A stretch of 64,000 nucleotides of DNA, taken from Staphylotrichum longicolle (taxonomy: Eukaryota > Ascomycota > Sordariomycetes > Sordariales > Chaetomiaceae). Shown here piece after piece: positions 24,234 to 36,600 of the stretch. The notes under the pieces were generated by a model. The model worked only from the letters and a program-made list of their open reading frames with translations. It searched no databases and was not told where the DNA came from. The DNA lies in the NCBI GenBank assembly GCA_019096155.1, contig JAHCVI010000001.1:14471243-14535242 (forward strand), written 5' to 3'. Position 1 is the stretch's first letter. Each line of letters opens with the position of its first letter. Made by a program: the position numbers and the translations under genes.

Positions 24234-24842
24234 TCACCCACCCATTCCCTCACCCTCACCCACCCCTTCCCAACCATCCCTTTGGTCCCCATTAACACCA
24301 CCCCATATTAGGCCCATTGACTTCTCACCTCCATTTTTAAACACCCACCCGGCAGCACCCATACCAAACACAACCGCGCCCCAGACCGCCAGCCCAAACT
24401 GGCTCCGCGCAGCAGCAGCAGCGTTGATCGAGGTCGGGGTGCTTGCGGCGCGCGTGGTGCTGGTCGTCACGCGCACCGTCGTGTGGTCTGCGTGGCGCGA
24501 AGAAGACGACGACGACGGGCCGGAGGTAGCCTCGGTGTCCGAGCTGGAGGTTTCGTCTGCGTCTGTGGAAGACGAAGACGCGTCGGATGAGGAGGAGGGG
24601 GAGGTGGCGGTGGTGTTTGAGGTGTCGGTGGGGGAGGAGGTGGTGTGAGTACCGGTGTGTGTTCCCGTCGTGCTGAGGGAGGTTGATTCCGTGACGGTGG
24701 TTGAGGTGGTAGTGGTGGAGAGGGATGCACTGCCGCTGCTGGTGCTGTCAGAGGTGGCGGTGGTAGATGAAGAGGTGGTGGTTGCCGCCGCGGCTAGGGT
24801 TGCCAGGAGGGCAGAGAGGAGGAGAGAGGATTTCAGCTGCAT
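24234..24842 (-). CDS. Ser/Thr-rich secreted protein, probably GPI-anchored
   Basis: A 202-aa product with a clear signal peptide (MQLKSSLLLSALLATLAAA) followed by about 120 residues made almost only of Ser, Thr, Ala, Asp and Glu. Such segments are heavily O-mannosylated in fungal wall and surface proteins. Near the end, SINAAAAARSQFG precedes a hydrophobic stretch, LAVWGAVVFGMGAAGWVF, as in a GPI-attachment signal. The open frame runs on for 36 more residues (KNGGEKSMGLIW and a Gly/Glu-rich tail). These would be unusual after a GPI signal, so the true 3' end may lie at an unseen intron (a GTGAGA donor is present) or the anchor call may be wrong. No enzymatic domain was seen, and specific function is unknown. 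Confidence 0.65.
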   Translation of the reverse strand: MQLKSSLLLSALLATLAAAATTTSSSTTATSDSTSSGSASLSTTTTSTTVTESTSLSTTGTHTGTHTTSSPTDTSNTTATSPSSSSDASSSSTDADETSSSDTEATSGPSSSSSSRHADHTTVRVTTSTTRAASTPTSINAAAAARSQFGLAVWGAVVFGMGAAGWVFKNGGEKSMGLIWGGVNGDQRDGWEGVGEGEGMGG

Positions 24843-26675
24843 TTTGAGGGGTTATCAAGTTGTCTCTTTTGAGCGAATGTGTTGGTTTCTGACAGAGTGA
24901 GTGGTTTGATAGAGCGATCAACGGTTGAGAAAAGGAGGAGGAGGACAGAGAGAGGCGCAGGGAGAGTGGTCCGTCTTAAAATCGGACTACGCCAAACGGA
25001 CTCGTCGTCTGGGAGACAGGCGGCTGAGCCAGATAGACAGACTACAGCCGAGACATGCCTGTGATGGCACGAGAATTTCTTCTTCGAGTCATCGGAAAGA
25101 CAGTGCGTGTTCCCGCTGCGAAGGGAGGCTGCTGCTCGCAGCTGCGGCGCCCAGGGACGCGTACAGGCTGCTGGTCGATCGCGAACGCCTCACGGAGCTA
25201 CAGGGAGACTCGCATCATGTCATTGGAAGACAGACGCATACAAACGCCGCATGGACTGCGCAAGTACAGAGGAGGGCAACAAGTCTTGCAGGAAAGGGTC
25301 TGGACCCTGCGGCAACCTGCTGATGCCCCTGGATCCGTGTCACCCAAGTCGAGTTGAAATTCCGAGGCCTAACAAAAAGCGAAAGAAAAAGCAACAGAGT
25401 CAGTCCATCATCAGAGAAACTGTCTGTGAGGTGAAGCTACTGAGTAAAACCCAAAAACTGGTGTCTCAGTGGTCGGTGCCGCGGTTGGGGAAGTATCCTT
25501 ATGCGCTGCGCATTCCCTGCATTCCTCTCGCGTGCACAGCTAAGTTCCTTTGGTGATAGGGCTGAAGCGGAGCATGGAGATGGGGTGTCGTGTGGCAGCC
25601 TTCGTGATCCATATACCACTGAATGTGGTTACAACGTCTGGCCGAGAAAGCTGATAGTTCTGTACCCATTTGGTACCGGGACGATGGGCTTAGGTGAATG
25701 TGAGACAAGGGCTCAGCAACAGGAGCGGAGGACCCAAACATTTACACACGCAGCTTCCAGCCTCTCATGGTCTGGATACCATCATCTGAATAACTAAATG
25801 GCCTCGTTCCGCAGCCAGGGGTTCCAACCAAGCTAGCCTGTGCCAACTCAGGGCGATGACGTGCGGATGGGGTTTGAGTGGATACGGCGCTGGGAAGAGA
25901 CGGGGCAGAGATGGGATTGTTTCGAAACACAAGTCGATTTTCTGTTTGGGAAAGGTCCCGATGTGGCAAGGCCTCGAACACGAGAAGTGGCAGGGGCCCC
26001 GAAGGTTCTCGAATCACAGAAACACGAGAGATATTAATATCGCCGAGTGAACAGTTGAGAGTACATGAGAAATGGAGAAGAAAAGTTGTCAGGATGGTGC
26101 AAACGCATCACATTTGAGCAACGACGATGGACGACGAGTTGACCTGAGTTGTGGAATGTGGAATGGCAAGAAGCATGAATATTCTGTAGCGCATTGGCCG
26201 GCTCCCACAAGCCCCGCGATTCCGGCCCCAGCATTCTTTGGCAAGCGCGGCGTGGCATCCATCAGCAGGGGCTGGAGCCTCGGTGGAGACCCGCGATTGC
26301 CAGCCCAGTGGGAACCTCCGCACCTGCCAGGACGAAAGACCAGGCCAGTCGAGCGAGTCCAGCAACCACTTCCCAACCTGGGATTCTCTGCAACATCGGG
26401 TCGCCAGTTCTTCGCGTCGCCTCGTGTTCCCGGCCTGCAAAATTCGACACGCAGCAGCAGCGAAATAGTCAAGCCGGCCCGTCGCTTGGGGACCCGCCTC
26501 CGTTTCTCGCCCAGCCCCCGAATATTTCATCAAAAACGACCGACCCTTGAATCTGAATTCCACGCACGAGGAGTGATTGGATCGGGCACCGAGAGACAGT
26601 GGAACAGAGAGCCAGAGAAGAGCGCCATAGCACGGGCGAGGGCTCTGCGAGACATTTGCGGCAACAGCAACCGAA
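24843..26675. other. Divergent intergenic region
   Basis: This is 1.8 kb between the wall-protein gene (-) and BUD6 (+). Frames here are short and look non-coding. It probably holds both promoters; I see no distinctive element. Confidence 0.5.
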
Positions 26676-29600
26676 ATGAATTCCACACGGAGTTCGCAAC
26701 GACGCTCGCCAGGCGCCGAACCAGGTCCCCCTCCGAACGTCCCTCCACGCTCCATATCGCCTGCCGTCGGCGTCGGCACCAACCGCCCTGTTGCGCCTCG
26801 CCCTTCCACCTCTTCACGATCGATGCAGCCGACGGGCGCGACCGGCAGCGGCAGCGGCAGCAGGAGTGATGGAACCAGACGGGCCAACGTGAGTTCCGCA
26901 TTTCCGCATTTCCTTTCTCCATGCAGATCCCCATCCGGATGCCGGATTCATGCATCAACAAACCGACACAGGTTTCAACCGGGTGGCGTGCCGCCACACT
27001 CGCTCGCCTCTCCTGGTAGAAGCCTGTCACTCACTGCTCGCTCCCCTGTGTGCTTGTCGTTCATTTCGGTTGTCATTCTCTGATTGCTAACCATGTCGTC
27101 CAAAAAGTCGTCAGGAAGCAGCACGTCGGTCCCCCTGTCCCAGATCGAGAAGAGCGTAACGCACCTCCTTGTGGCCACCAAACAACTCCTGGAGACCCTC
27201 ACGCAATGGTCGCGAGGAAACGCCACAGACACCCAGGTGTCCGACGTCTACGTCCGCCTGGGCTACGAGTTTAACATGGCATGCCGCGCCTTTTCCGCCA
27301 TCAACGTCGATACCTCTGATCTTGGAAATGTGCCCGAACTGCTGAGGAATATTTTGGAGGCTACCTTGAGCCAGGAGGCGAGCGCAGAGAGCTTGGAAAA
27401 GTACCTGCCAAAGATCCGCGACATCATCATCAACCTACTCCACGGGCTCAAGAGGAAGCAGACGAGGCTGAGGCAGAAGCAGCAAAGGGAGAGGGACAGC
27501 GCTCCTCCCGGGACCGGATCTGGGGATGGCGCCGGGGCCGCCAACCCTCCCGTTCCAGCCCGGACGACAAGTACCAGCACCATGGGGAGCGTCAACTCTG
27601 GCTTGACGACCTTATTGAACGAGAGTCTGGAAGAAGGGTTTCGGCCAGACATTGTACGAGATGACGCGCGGAACAATGCGGCACCCTCTCCGACCAAACG
27701 GTTCCTCCAACGAGAACAGTCTCGCGGGTCCATGAACTCGGAGCAGTCGAGTCTTTCGAGCAATACGATGCAAAACATGCCCGTACTGCCTCCTTACCCG
27801 GGGGATGAGACGATCCCTGCGGGGCCTTCGACAAGCGACTTGAGCAGTCTGGATAACTTCCCGCCGCCACCCCCGCCGCCAAAGGCCTCGCAGCAGAGCG
27901 CATTGGCAGCCTTGCAGAGGGGCGGGGATCTGGAGAGGCGTGCCTCGCGGAGGTACTCGGCGTACCAGATTTCGAAGCATTTGGGTGCCCAGACGGGGAT
28001 CCCGATGATCCCTCAGACGACCCCGATACCTAACCGAGGGAAGGGCGAGATGCGAGAGTCGATGCGGGCGATGCACGCAAGGGACAATGGTCGGCACAAG
28101 CGGAACACGTCGAGCCAGTCACGAACGGCAACCCTCGATTCTTCACCTGTGCGTGTCCCAAGTCGAGTGTCCGAAGAGCCAGACGATCTGCCAAGCGAGC
28201 TCCCCGGCGCGAGGGCCGAGCTCCCTGGCTCTCAGGAAGAAGAGAGCTACCGACCGAGCGCGACCCTCAACGGGCCGCCACCCGACGTCATGCCTGTCGT
28301 GGAGGCTGAGGACAGGGAGCGGGACAAGCCATCTACGCCTGCACCAGCCCCAGCACTCCCGGTAGCAGTAGCACGGGCCATGACCCCTGACAAGCCACCA
28401 AGCACATTTACTGAGACGCCGCCGGCAACAAAAGAGTTGACACTCTTTTTGCAGTACAAGTCCAAGGTCAAGAAGTTTGTGCTTCCGGGCGGTTACGAGG
28501 AGCTGTCGATCGGGCGCTTGCAGTTGGCCTTCATCGAGAAGTTCTCATGGAACACGCAGCAAAATGGCGCTGATCTGCCCGATATCTACATCCAGGACTC
28601 CGTCTCGGGCGTGCGGCACGAGTTGGAGGACCTGTCAGACATCAAAGACCGCACAGTTTTGGTGCTCAACGTGGAGCAGTTGGATGAGGTCAAGAGGCAC
28701 ATTGACGACGGTCTCGGCTCGCTCAAGCAGATGATGCGGGAGTTGAAGCAAAACGTTGATGACCAAGGAGGCGCTCTCCAGAGAGTATCGGAACGGCAGC
28801 AGGAGACGGCCAAGGATGTTGCCCGGCTGGCTGCCGCCCCTCCGACGATTGTGGCGGCGCCGGTCGAATCCCCCAAGCAGGCTGGGCCCGTGACGACGTC
28901 CCGCAAGCTCAGCACCGCCCAGCTCTCCGAGATCCAAAGCCTCCGCCGCGACCTTGCCGTGCTCCGGCAGACCTACTCGAATTTCCAGTCCGAGGTCCAA
29001 GGCTCCATGTCGGCCCTCCGCGCCAAGGCAGCCAACGTCAAGATGACGGCTGCCAAGGTCGCAATCCCAGACATCGACGGCGACGCGGGTCACTCGTACG
29101 TCGTCAACGGCCGCAAGCAGCTCAACGCCGACAGCGACCGCCTCGTCAATAAGGTTGACGACCTCCAGGACCTGGTGGAAGACCTCCGCAAAGACGTCGT
29201 CCACCGCGGCGTCCGCCCGCTCCCCCGCCAGCTCGAGGCCGTCACCCGTGACATTACCCTCCTCACCAAGGAGCTCAGCAAGATGGAGGACTACATGAAG
29301 CGCGAGAAGCCCCTCTGGACCAAGATCTGGGAGAAGGAACTCGAGGATGTCTGCCGCGGCCGCGACGAGCTGCGCCTGGTGGAGGACCTCATCGTCGATC
29401 TGCGCGACGACCTCGAAAAGGCCTCGGAAACCTTTGCGCTTGTCGAGCAGGCCACAAAGGAACAAATGAAGGACGCGGGATCCAACGGCGTCGGCGGGGG
29501 CATCGTCGCGCGCCAGTTCAGTAAGGGCCTCAACTCGATCCGCGAGAACGCCGCGTTGGCCGACCCCAGCGCGGCTAAAGAGGGCGTGCTGGGCGAGGTC

Positions 29601-29927
29601 AGGGCGCTGCAGCCGAACCACGAGAACCGGCTGGAAGCGATCGAGCGCGCCGAGAAGCTGCGGCAGAAGGAGCTCGAGCGGCGCAGGGAGAATCCGCTCA
29701 AGAAGGAGCTGGTGAACTTTGTCGAGGAGGGCAAGCTCAAGAAGAGCGGCGGCGTTGAGGAAGTGGAGAGGGCAAGGAAGGCCATGGATGATAGGATTCG
29801 GCGCGAGGTGTGGGAGAGGCAGAACGGGATCGTCCCCGAGGAGCCGGTCGGGGAGGCTGCGGCTGGGGCTGACGGGGGTGAGGGGGAAGCTAATGGGACG
29901 GCTGGGAAGGCTGAGGATGGGGTGTGA
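26676..29927 (+). CDS. BUD6: Bud6 / Aip3 actin-interacting polarity protein
   Basis: Polarisome component that binds actin monomers and assists formins at hyphal tips and septa. Exon 1 (26676-26888) encodes a 71-residue Ser/Pro/Arg-rich tail. A 219-nt intron (donor GTGAGT, branch GCTAAC, acceptor AAG at 27107) leads to exon 2 (27108-29927), 1010 aa in total. The N-terminal Bud6 domain is seen in IEKSVTHLLVATKQLLETLT, the stretch ending GYEFNMACRAFSAIN, and KYLPKIRDIIINLLHG. A long disordered middle follows, then the Aip3 domain from about residue 510: a KVKKFVLPGGYEELSIGRLQ segment, coiled coils (LGSLKQMMRELKQNVDDQ, LSEIQSLRRDLAVLRQTYS) and the conserved WEKELEDVCRGRDELRLVED. The alternative start at the MSSKKSSG methionine (27093) would skip exon 1. 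The frame is intact. Confidence 0.93.
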
Positions 29928-30678
29928 GGGAAGGGAGGGGGCAGTGATTTTGGTTTTGACTTACTCTGATGCATGCAACTTGAGCTTCATGTGTGATGTG
30001 CTCGCTTTTTTGGGCGGTGTGGGGGGAAGGGATGAGCGTCGTTGAGGAATATACCCACTGTCTTTTGCTGGCTGGTTTGGTCTTGTTGTCATCATTGTTT
30101 TGGCGGCTTCCCCTGTATCGATTTGGTCATGGGCAATGGATGAAGCTATGAATTTATCAAGTTTTGGATATACTGTGGTTTCATTGAGAAGTTGCTTCCC
30201 ATACCGCATCCACATGCAGCACCTGACTCTTCCAGGCCTTCGTTTTCTTTTTGCGTTGGTCGTCATTACCCCAACGAGCACAGTGCCACCTCCCCCTTTC
30301 GCCGAGGGATGAGGGGGGGGCGGATCGGTAAGATTTGCCGGGGAGCCCCGCATTCGGTACCCATTTATGAGGGGATGGGTGAGGTGAGATCCCCGTTCGG
30401 GCAGTCTCGCGCGTAACCAGAAGGCACCAGCGTTCGGGGGATGAAGGGACACGTCGTTGCCCAAGCCGAGGATTTGTGTCAAGGATGAGAAGGAGGGGGT
30501 GAGCGGGTTTCAGTATAATATCTGGTCTTTGCCCATGGTCTTTCTTCTTCTCGTTTGCGCTCTGGCAATTCCTCTGTTCTACATCTGATGCTCAACGTCG
30601 TTGATTTGGGGTCGACTTACACAACTCGGCAAGACATATCCCACACTAACACAACAAACATAACACGCAAGACCAACC
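29928..30678. other. Intergenic, promoter of the esterase gene
   Basis: This is 750 nt with no supported gene. A CAGTATAATATCTGG stretch near 30510 is a possible TATA element about 165 nt before the next start codon, followed by a pyrimidine-rich leader. Confidence 0.45.
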
Positions 30679-32002
30679 ATGACGCCCGAATTTGAGGAAC
30701 GCCTCAAGAAGGCCGTCGACGATGGCCTCCTTCCCAATGTCGTCGTCCTCGCCAAGGACAAGTCCGGTACGCATCCTCCGCAATTCCTGATCTAACCCCC
30801 CCTTTCACACCACACCACAACTGACCACCCCCAACAGGCAAGATTGACTACTCCTTCTCGCATGGCCCAACCGCCCTCGTACCCGACGCTGACCCCGTCA
30901 CGCCCTTCACGCTCTTCACCATGGCGTCGATGAGCAAGCTCATCACGTCGCTCTGCATCCTCCTGCTCATCCAGGACAACTTCCTCAAGGTCGACGAGGA
31001 CATCACCAAGTACGTGCCCGAGCTGGCGGATCAGCCCGTGCTCACGGGCTTCGACGCCGACGGCAAGCCACAGTACACGGAGCGCAAGGGCCCCATCACG
31101 GTCCGCCACCTGCTCACGCACACGGCCGGCGCCGGGTACATACTCATGGACGAGCGGCTGGCGCGGTGGGCCAAGGCGACGGGCAAGAAGCTGCCGCTGC
31201 CGCTGCGGCACGGCGAGGACAGGAAGGTGGCGCCGTCACTCGAGACGCGCTTTGCGTACCCGCTGCTGTTTGAGCCCGGCGAGGGCTGGGTGTACGGGAC
31301 GGGTTTGGACTGGGCGGGGAGGCTGCTGGAGAAGCTGACAGGGGCGTTTTTTGACGACTTCGTGGCGGAGAGGGTGCTGGACCCCGTCGGGGTGGCCAAG
31401 GGCGGCATCACGTTCCACCCGGGCCGGTTCATGCCGTCGGAGCAGCTGATCGCGGGCATGTCGAAGCGGAACCCGCAGACGGGCAAGGTGGAGTTTATGG
31501 AGACGGAGATTGACAACGAGGGCGACGCGCTCGGCGGCGAGGGCCTGTTTGGCGGCATGGGCGAGTACATGAAGGTGCTGTACTCGCTGCTGATGGACGA
31601 CGGCAAGATTGTGAGGCCCGAGCTCGCCAAGCTGCTGTTTCAAGGCTTCTTGAAGCCCACGGAGAAGGAGGCGCTGAACAAGAGCATGGAGACGCCCGAG
31701 TGGGCCGTCGGCGTCATTCCCAAGGCGGACTACGACTGGAGTCTGGGCGGGCTCTTGACGACGCACGACGTCGGGCACCGCAAGAGAGGGTTCCTCCAGT
31801 GGGGTGGCGCGTGGAACATGGCTTGGGTGAGTAGCAAACCACACTTCTAAACTTGGAAGGGATGCAGCTGACAGAATGGCAGTTCATTGACCGCGAGTCT
31901 GGCGTCTGCGGCGTCTTTGGCACGCAGGTCTTCCCGCCGGGCGATCCGGTGGTGCGGTCGTACATGAAGGAGTTTGAGGACGTTCTTTACTCGAAGCTGT
32001 GA
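30679..32002 (+). CDS. Class C beta-lactamase-like serine esterase/transesterase
   Basis: Serine hydrolase of the penicillin-binding-protein/beta-lactamase fold, the group that includes EstB-type esterases and LovD-type acyltransferases. Exons 30679-30766, 30838-31826 and 31883-32002 give 398 aa with all junctions in frame. The catalytic SxxK tetrad is SMSK at residues 60-63 in FTMASMSKLITSLCILLL. HLLTHTAGAGY follows, then a Tyr region, WVYGTGLDWAGRLLEKLTG, standing where YxN lies in relatives. The C-terminal GGAWNMAW plus FIDRESGVCGVFGTQV matches the last strand of the fold. No signal peptide is visible, so it is probably cytosolic. The substrate cannot be told, and no biosynthetic cluster surrounds it. 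Confidence 0.85.
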
Positions 32003-32666
32003 GTTTGGTGGCCGGTGGACTGCGAATGCCGAGCTTGAGCATCACTAACGGGCACGGCATCGACGGGTGTGAAGACCTCAAAGGGGCGACAGCAGTAACA
32101 GCTCCAGGAAGACTGGTGACGCTTATCGGTTATGAACTCCTCTGAAACACATTATACCACGATATGCTAGAGGTGACTGGTCAGATAGATCAAATGCAGA
32201 GAATCGAAAGCACCGAACGACCAGATGTTGCCTGACTGTTCACTTCAACCATGCCCTCACTCTTTACATCCTGTCATGGATCACCCTATGGTCAACCCAA
32301 GACAGCCCGGCTGGGAAAGTCAAGTGCTGGTAAGGGAGCACTGCGAAGGAGAGGTATCTGGTCCCACAGTTTTGTTTCGCCTCATATCACATCACTCAGC
32401 CACTCCAAGTCAGCCCATCTCAGAGCAAGGAAACATTAATGCCTCGTAAATTGAATACACCCAACCGTGTTTTACAACATAATCATCTACCCCTAACAAA
32501 AATGCATCTCAACTACGCCTCCCCTCTCCCAACCCCTCCCCTCCTAGACCTCCATTCCCCAATGCCCAATCTAGCATGTTGGATACAAAATCAACCTCGA
32601 CCCGAACCTCAAAAACCACACCGGCCTAACCGGTCCAAGAAAAGGAACCGCGCTCAAAAGCACATC
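32003..32666. other. Convergent 3' spacer
   Basis: This is 660 nt between the 3' ends of the esterase (+) and the SNT1-like gene (-). No gene or element was recognised. Confidence 0.5.
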
Positions 32667-33599
32667 TTAATACCTCCTCCCATCCCTCTCATACACCCCG
32701 CCCGGCCCGCCAGGGGGCAGACCCTCCGGTCCGGGACGCAACTGTCTCCCCAACAACCCGCCGCCGCCACTACCACCGCCCTGCTGCTGCTGCTGCTGCT
32801 GCTCTCCCCTCATTACCCCCATATCGCCCTCTGTCCAACTTGGCCCTGGCCCTGACCAGGCTGCTGCTGCTGCAGCTCCCGCATGTGGTGCTGCTCCCGC
32901 ATCTTTTGCACCTCGCGCATGTGCGCCTCCTGCTGGGCCTGCGTGACATACCCTGCTGGCCGCCTTGTCGGTCTTGCTGTTGCTGCTGTTGGCCTTGTTG
33001 TTGTTGCTGCGGCGGCGGCGGACCGCGGGGATCGAACCCGCCCTGTAACGGGCGTGTAGCTCCGCACCACCTTGCCCGGTCCGGGCATGCCCACCCCGAC
33101 TCCCACTCCGACGCCCGGATCGCCGCCGCGCGCGTGCTGGGCGCTGCTGGGGCCGGGGGTGTTGGAGTAGCGCGCGTAGGGCGGCTGGGCGGCGGCGGGG
33201 GAGGCTGCTGCTCGCCGCGTCGCGGGCCGGCGTCTTGCGGGCTGGGCGCGTACCGGCTGGAGCCACCCGCCGCCGAGGGAGTTGTGGTGTTGGTGGTGCG
33301 GGTGGTGAGGCATGCCTGCTGCGGTGGGGCTCTGGGACTCGTAGCCACGGGACTCGCCGCGCAGGTTGAGCGGGTGGGGTTGTTGATGTTGCTGCTGCTG
33401 TTGGCTGGAGCTGGACGTGGGCCAGGCATGGTGCTGTTGTTGTTGAGGCGGGAGTGGGCTGCTGACGGGGGGTTTGGTTTGGACACCGCCGTGCTGCGCG
33501 CCCCATGCGGATTGAGCCGGGACGGGCTGTGATGTTTTGGGAGGCGCTTGATGGGAAGGTGGCCAGCCGGATTGAGACGGGTGCTGTTGGTGTTGTGAG

Positions 33600-33631
<32 letters not shown>

Positions 33632-36600
33632 CTGTTGTTGCTGCTGGAGCTGGAGCTGGTGATGCATCTGCTGTTGCGGCTGCGGCCATCCCTCGCGCAC
33701 CGTCGGGGGCGCCTCCCGCCTGCCCGACATGGAGGGATGCGGGGCGTACTGCGGCGTGGGAGAAGCAACGTGTGGTTGACTGACCTGGTATGCCGGGTAC
33801 GACTGCTGCCCTTGGTAACCCATCTGTGACTGCTGCGGATGTTGATGAATGTGCTGCCCATGCTGCGGGTAATGTGCCTGCTGTGTCTGGGGCGAGTTTG
33901 ACGAGCTCACAGAGTGCTGCTGAGACGGGTACGAATGACGCGCGTAGTAGTCGCGTTGAGCCTCTGCTGATGGATCCATGCTCGACGCCATCCCGGTACT
34001 CGGCACCCGCATGTGCCCCGGCTGCGGGGATTGAGTATGGTATGGTTTGAGCGGCGGTATAGCCGATTGCGGCGCCTGAGCAGGGTTGCGAGCATATGGA
34101 TATCCGCCATCGACTTCCCTGCGTGAGAGCGGTGTTGCGCTTGGCGGTGCTGGTGGAGGTTGGCGAACCATCGGTTGTGGTGTCGACCTTCCTTGACTGG
34201 AGGCACCTCGGTAACCCTCTTGGGCGGTGGCGGATCGTCGTTGAGCAGCGACATGATGTTGACCTTGCGTTCCGGGGGGCGGGCTGAAGCCGCGGCTGGG
34301 GCCGGCAGCTGTTGGGGAGGCGGGAGCTGAGAACGACGGGAGCAGGAGCGGCAGAAATAGGCACTGCACCATACTGCTCCTGCATTGACACCGGTGTCTG
34401 CCGCTGCATACCCGACATGACCTTTTCGTTGGTGGGAGCCACCTGAGACGGTTGGCGCGGCGGCTCAGTTGTAAACAAGGGGCGCACAGGTTGGGCGTGG
34501 ACGGGGGCCGCATACGACTGCGGGATGGGTGCAGTCGTACGGGGTGGCTCTGGTTGTCGTGCAACGGGCGCTGCTTCGACCCGAGACGGCATGACCCGCT
34601 GAGGCTGCTGAAACTGCGGGTATGCCTCTGGATGATGGATCGTTTGTTCCGGCTCCTGCTTCATCCGCAGCGGTGCCCGCTCGACCGGGCGAGGGGACTC
34701 TCGCGGAGAGAAGTCCAGCCTCTGCCGCTCCCGGCTGTCGCGGGCCGCACGAGCCTCTTTCGTCAGTAGCGAGAACTGCTGGCCATGTTCCGTTGCCCAC
34801 GCGGCGGGAGCCGGCGCAGGTTCGGACACCATGGGATTGAGGGCTGCAGTGGGAACCGGCTTTTGAGTGATGCGCACAGGCTGTTGTGGCTGCGCGGGCG
34901 CCTCCGGTTCTCTCTCCGGATACGGGTAACTGGGGCCTGGCGGCCGAAGAGGATGAGTATGCGGTGACATGGCTTGGGTGACGGCCGGTGCAGTCGGCGG
35001 GGCCACTTGTGCTGCTGCAGCCGAGACGAGCGGCGCTGGCTGGACAAGCGGATGCGAGACGGGCGCCGCCTGGGCGATGGGGACTTGGAAACGCGAGAAC
35101 GGCTGGTTCTGCTGCGGCTCGACCTTCGTCAGCAGTGTCTCTTCGGGCTCCGCCGCGGCCAGCGGCCGATGACCCGTCGACGAGACGTCGTATCTCTTTC
35201 TCGGCCCTTGGGTCGGCGTCGGCGGTGCGGGCCGCTTCTCGCCTCTTGCCCCCTTGACGTCAGCCTCGGTAGCAATCTGCTCCCACTCTGGCTTGCCGCC
35301 TTCCTTTGTCTGTCGGACGTAGTAGTTCTTGACCTGTAGTAACAGTTAGCGGCGCCCCATCTTTAGTTTGCGGCAGTGCAGTGAGAGACGCACCATGGTT
35401 GCTGTCTTAGTCTGCATGTGATGGGCAATCTTGACCCAATCCGTGCCAAACGCGCGCAGCAATCCCGGGAAATCGGTCGTCTCTGAAACACTCCAGTAGC
35501 TTGACGCTTGCTGTGGCGTGCGTATCCGCTCCAGCCCAGCAGGTTGGGCGATCTCGAAGGTCGGGACTGTAGCAGGCGGCGGGGGCGGTTCGGGCCGAAG
35601 CGAGGGCGGCGCCATGACCTCGGACATGGTGGACGCCATCGGCGGCGCCGCTCGATCGGGGCTCGTGAGCGGCAGTTGCTGAGCAGGGTGGACGGGCGGT
35701 TGCATGCCCCGGGAGGCGCCTCGAACGGAAGCGGACGCGGCAGCCAGGTCCACGGGAGTCTGCGGGGACAACCATTCCGGCCCTTGCGCTTTGGAATTGG
35801 CGCGGGATCTGCCCGTCTTGGCAGCGGCCGCCAGAGGCACAGTGCCGGGTGCTTGCGCCAACTGCTTCGGCCCCTTCGCTTCTTTGTCGGCCTTCGGCTG
35901 GCGAGGCTTCCGCCCGCCTCTCTTGCCCTCTGGCTTCTCGGCACCGGCTTCGTTCCTTGCATCGGCGGCGGTGCCGGCCCTCCGGCGGCCGGGGGTAGGT
36001 GCAGGCGTGGCACCGTCGGAGTCCGCATTCGGGGTGGCCTCATTGCCCCAAACTGGCGCAGCAGCACGGCGAGGTGGACGGCGGCGTTCACCGTTCTCGC
36101 CGGTATCCTGGGCTGCCGCGTCTTCCGTCTCGTTCTCCGTATTGCCCAGCTCCGACACCAACGCGCTGGAGCGCTGCTTCCCTCGGCCCTTCTTGCGCCT
36201 CCTAGGCTGCTTCTTAAGCTTGTCTTTGAGGTTGAGCTCGCGCTTCTTGGCGTAGTAGTACAAGATGCAGGTTCCCGGATCGCGGCCACCCACGTCCTTG
36301 GAGATTTTGCCCCACTGCTTGGGCGACTCGAGGTAAGCCCGCTCGAACTTGTCGGCCTCTTCCTGGGTGAAGTTGATATGGCGAGGCACCACTTGCCAGG
36401 TCGCCACGAGTTTCTCCAGGGGAAGCAGCCCAGCCGTGTCGTAGAACGACGCGCGCTCTTTCTCCTCGGTGGTCCAGAACATGTCGGGGATCACAGCCTC
36501 CTTATCGCTGCGATACTTTTCCTTCTGTGCTCGCTCCTCCCGCTCCTTCCGCTCCTGGTGCTCGCGGATGGATTCTTTTATGGCCGCCTCGAGGTCCAGC

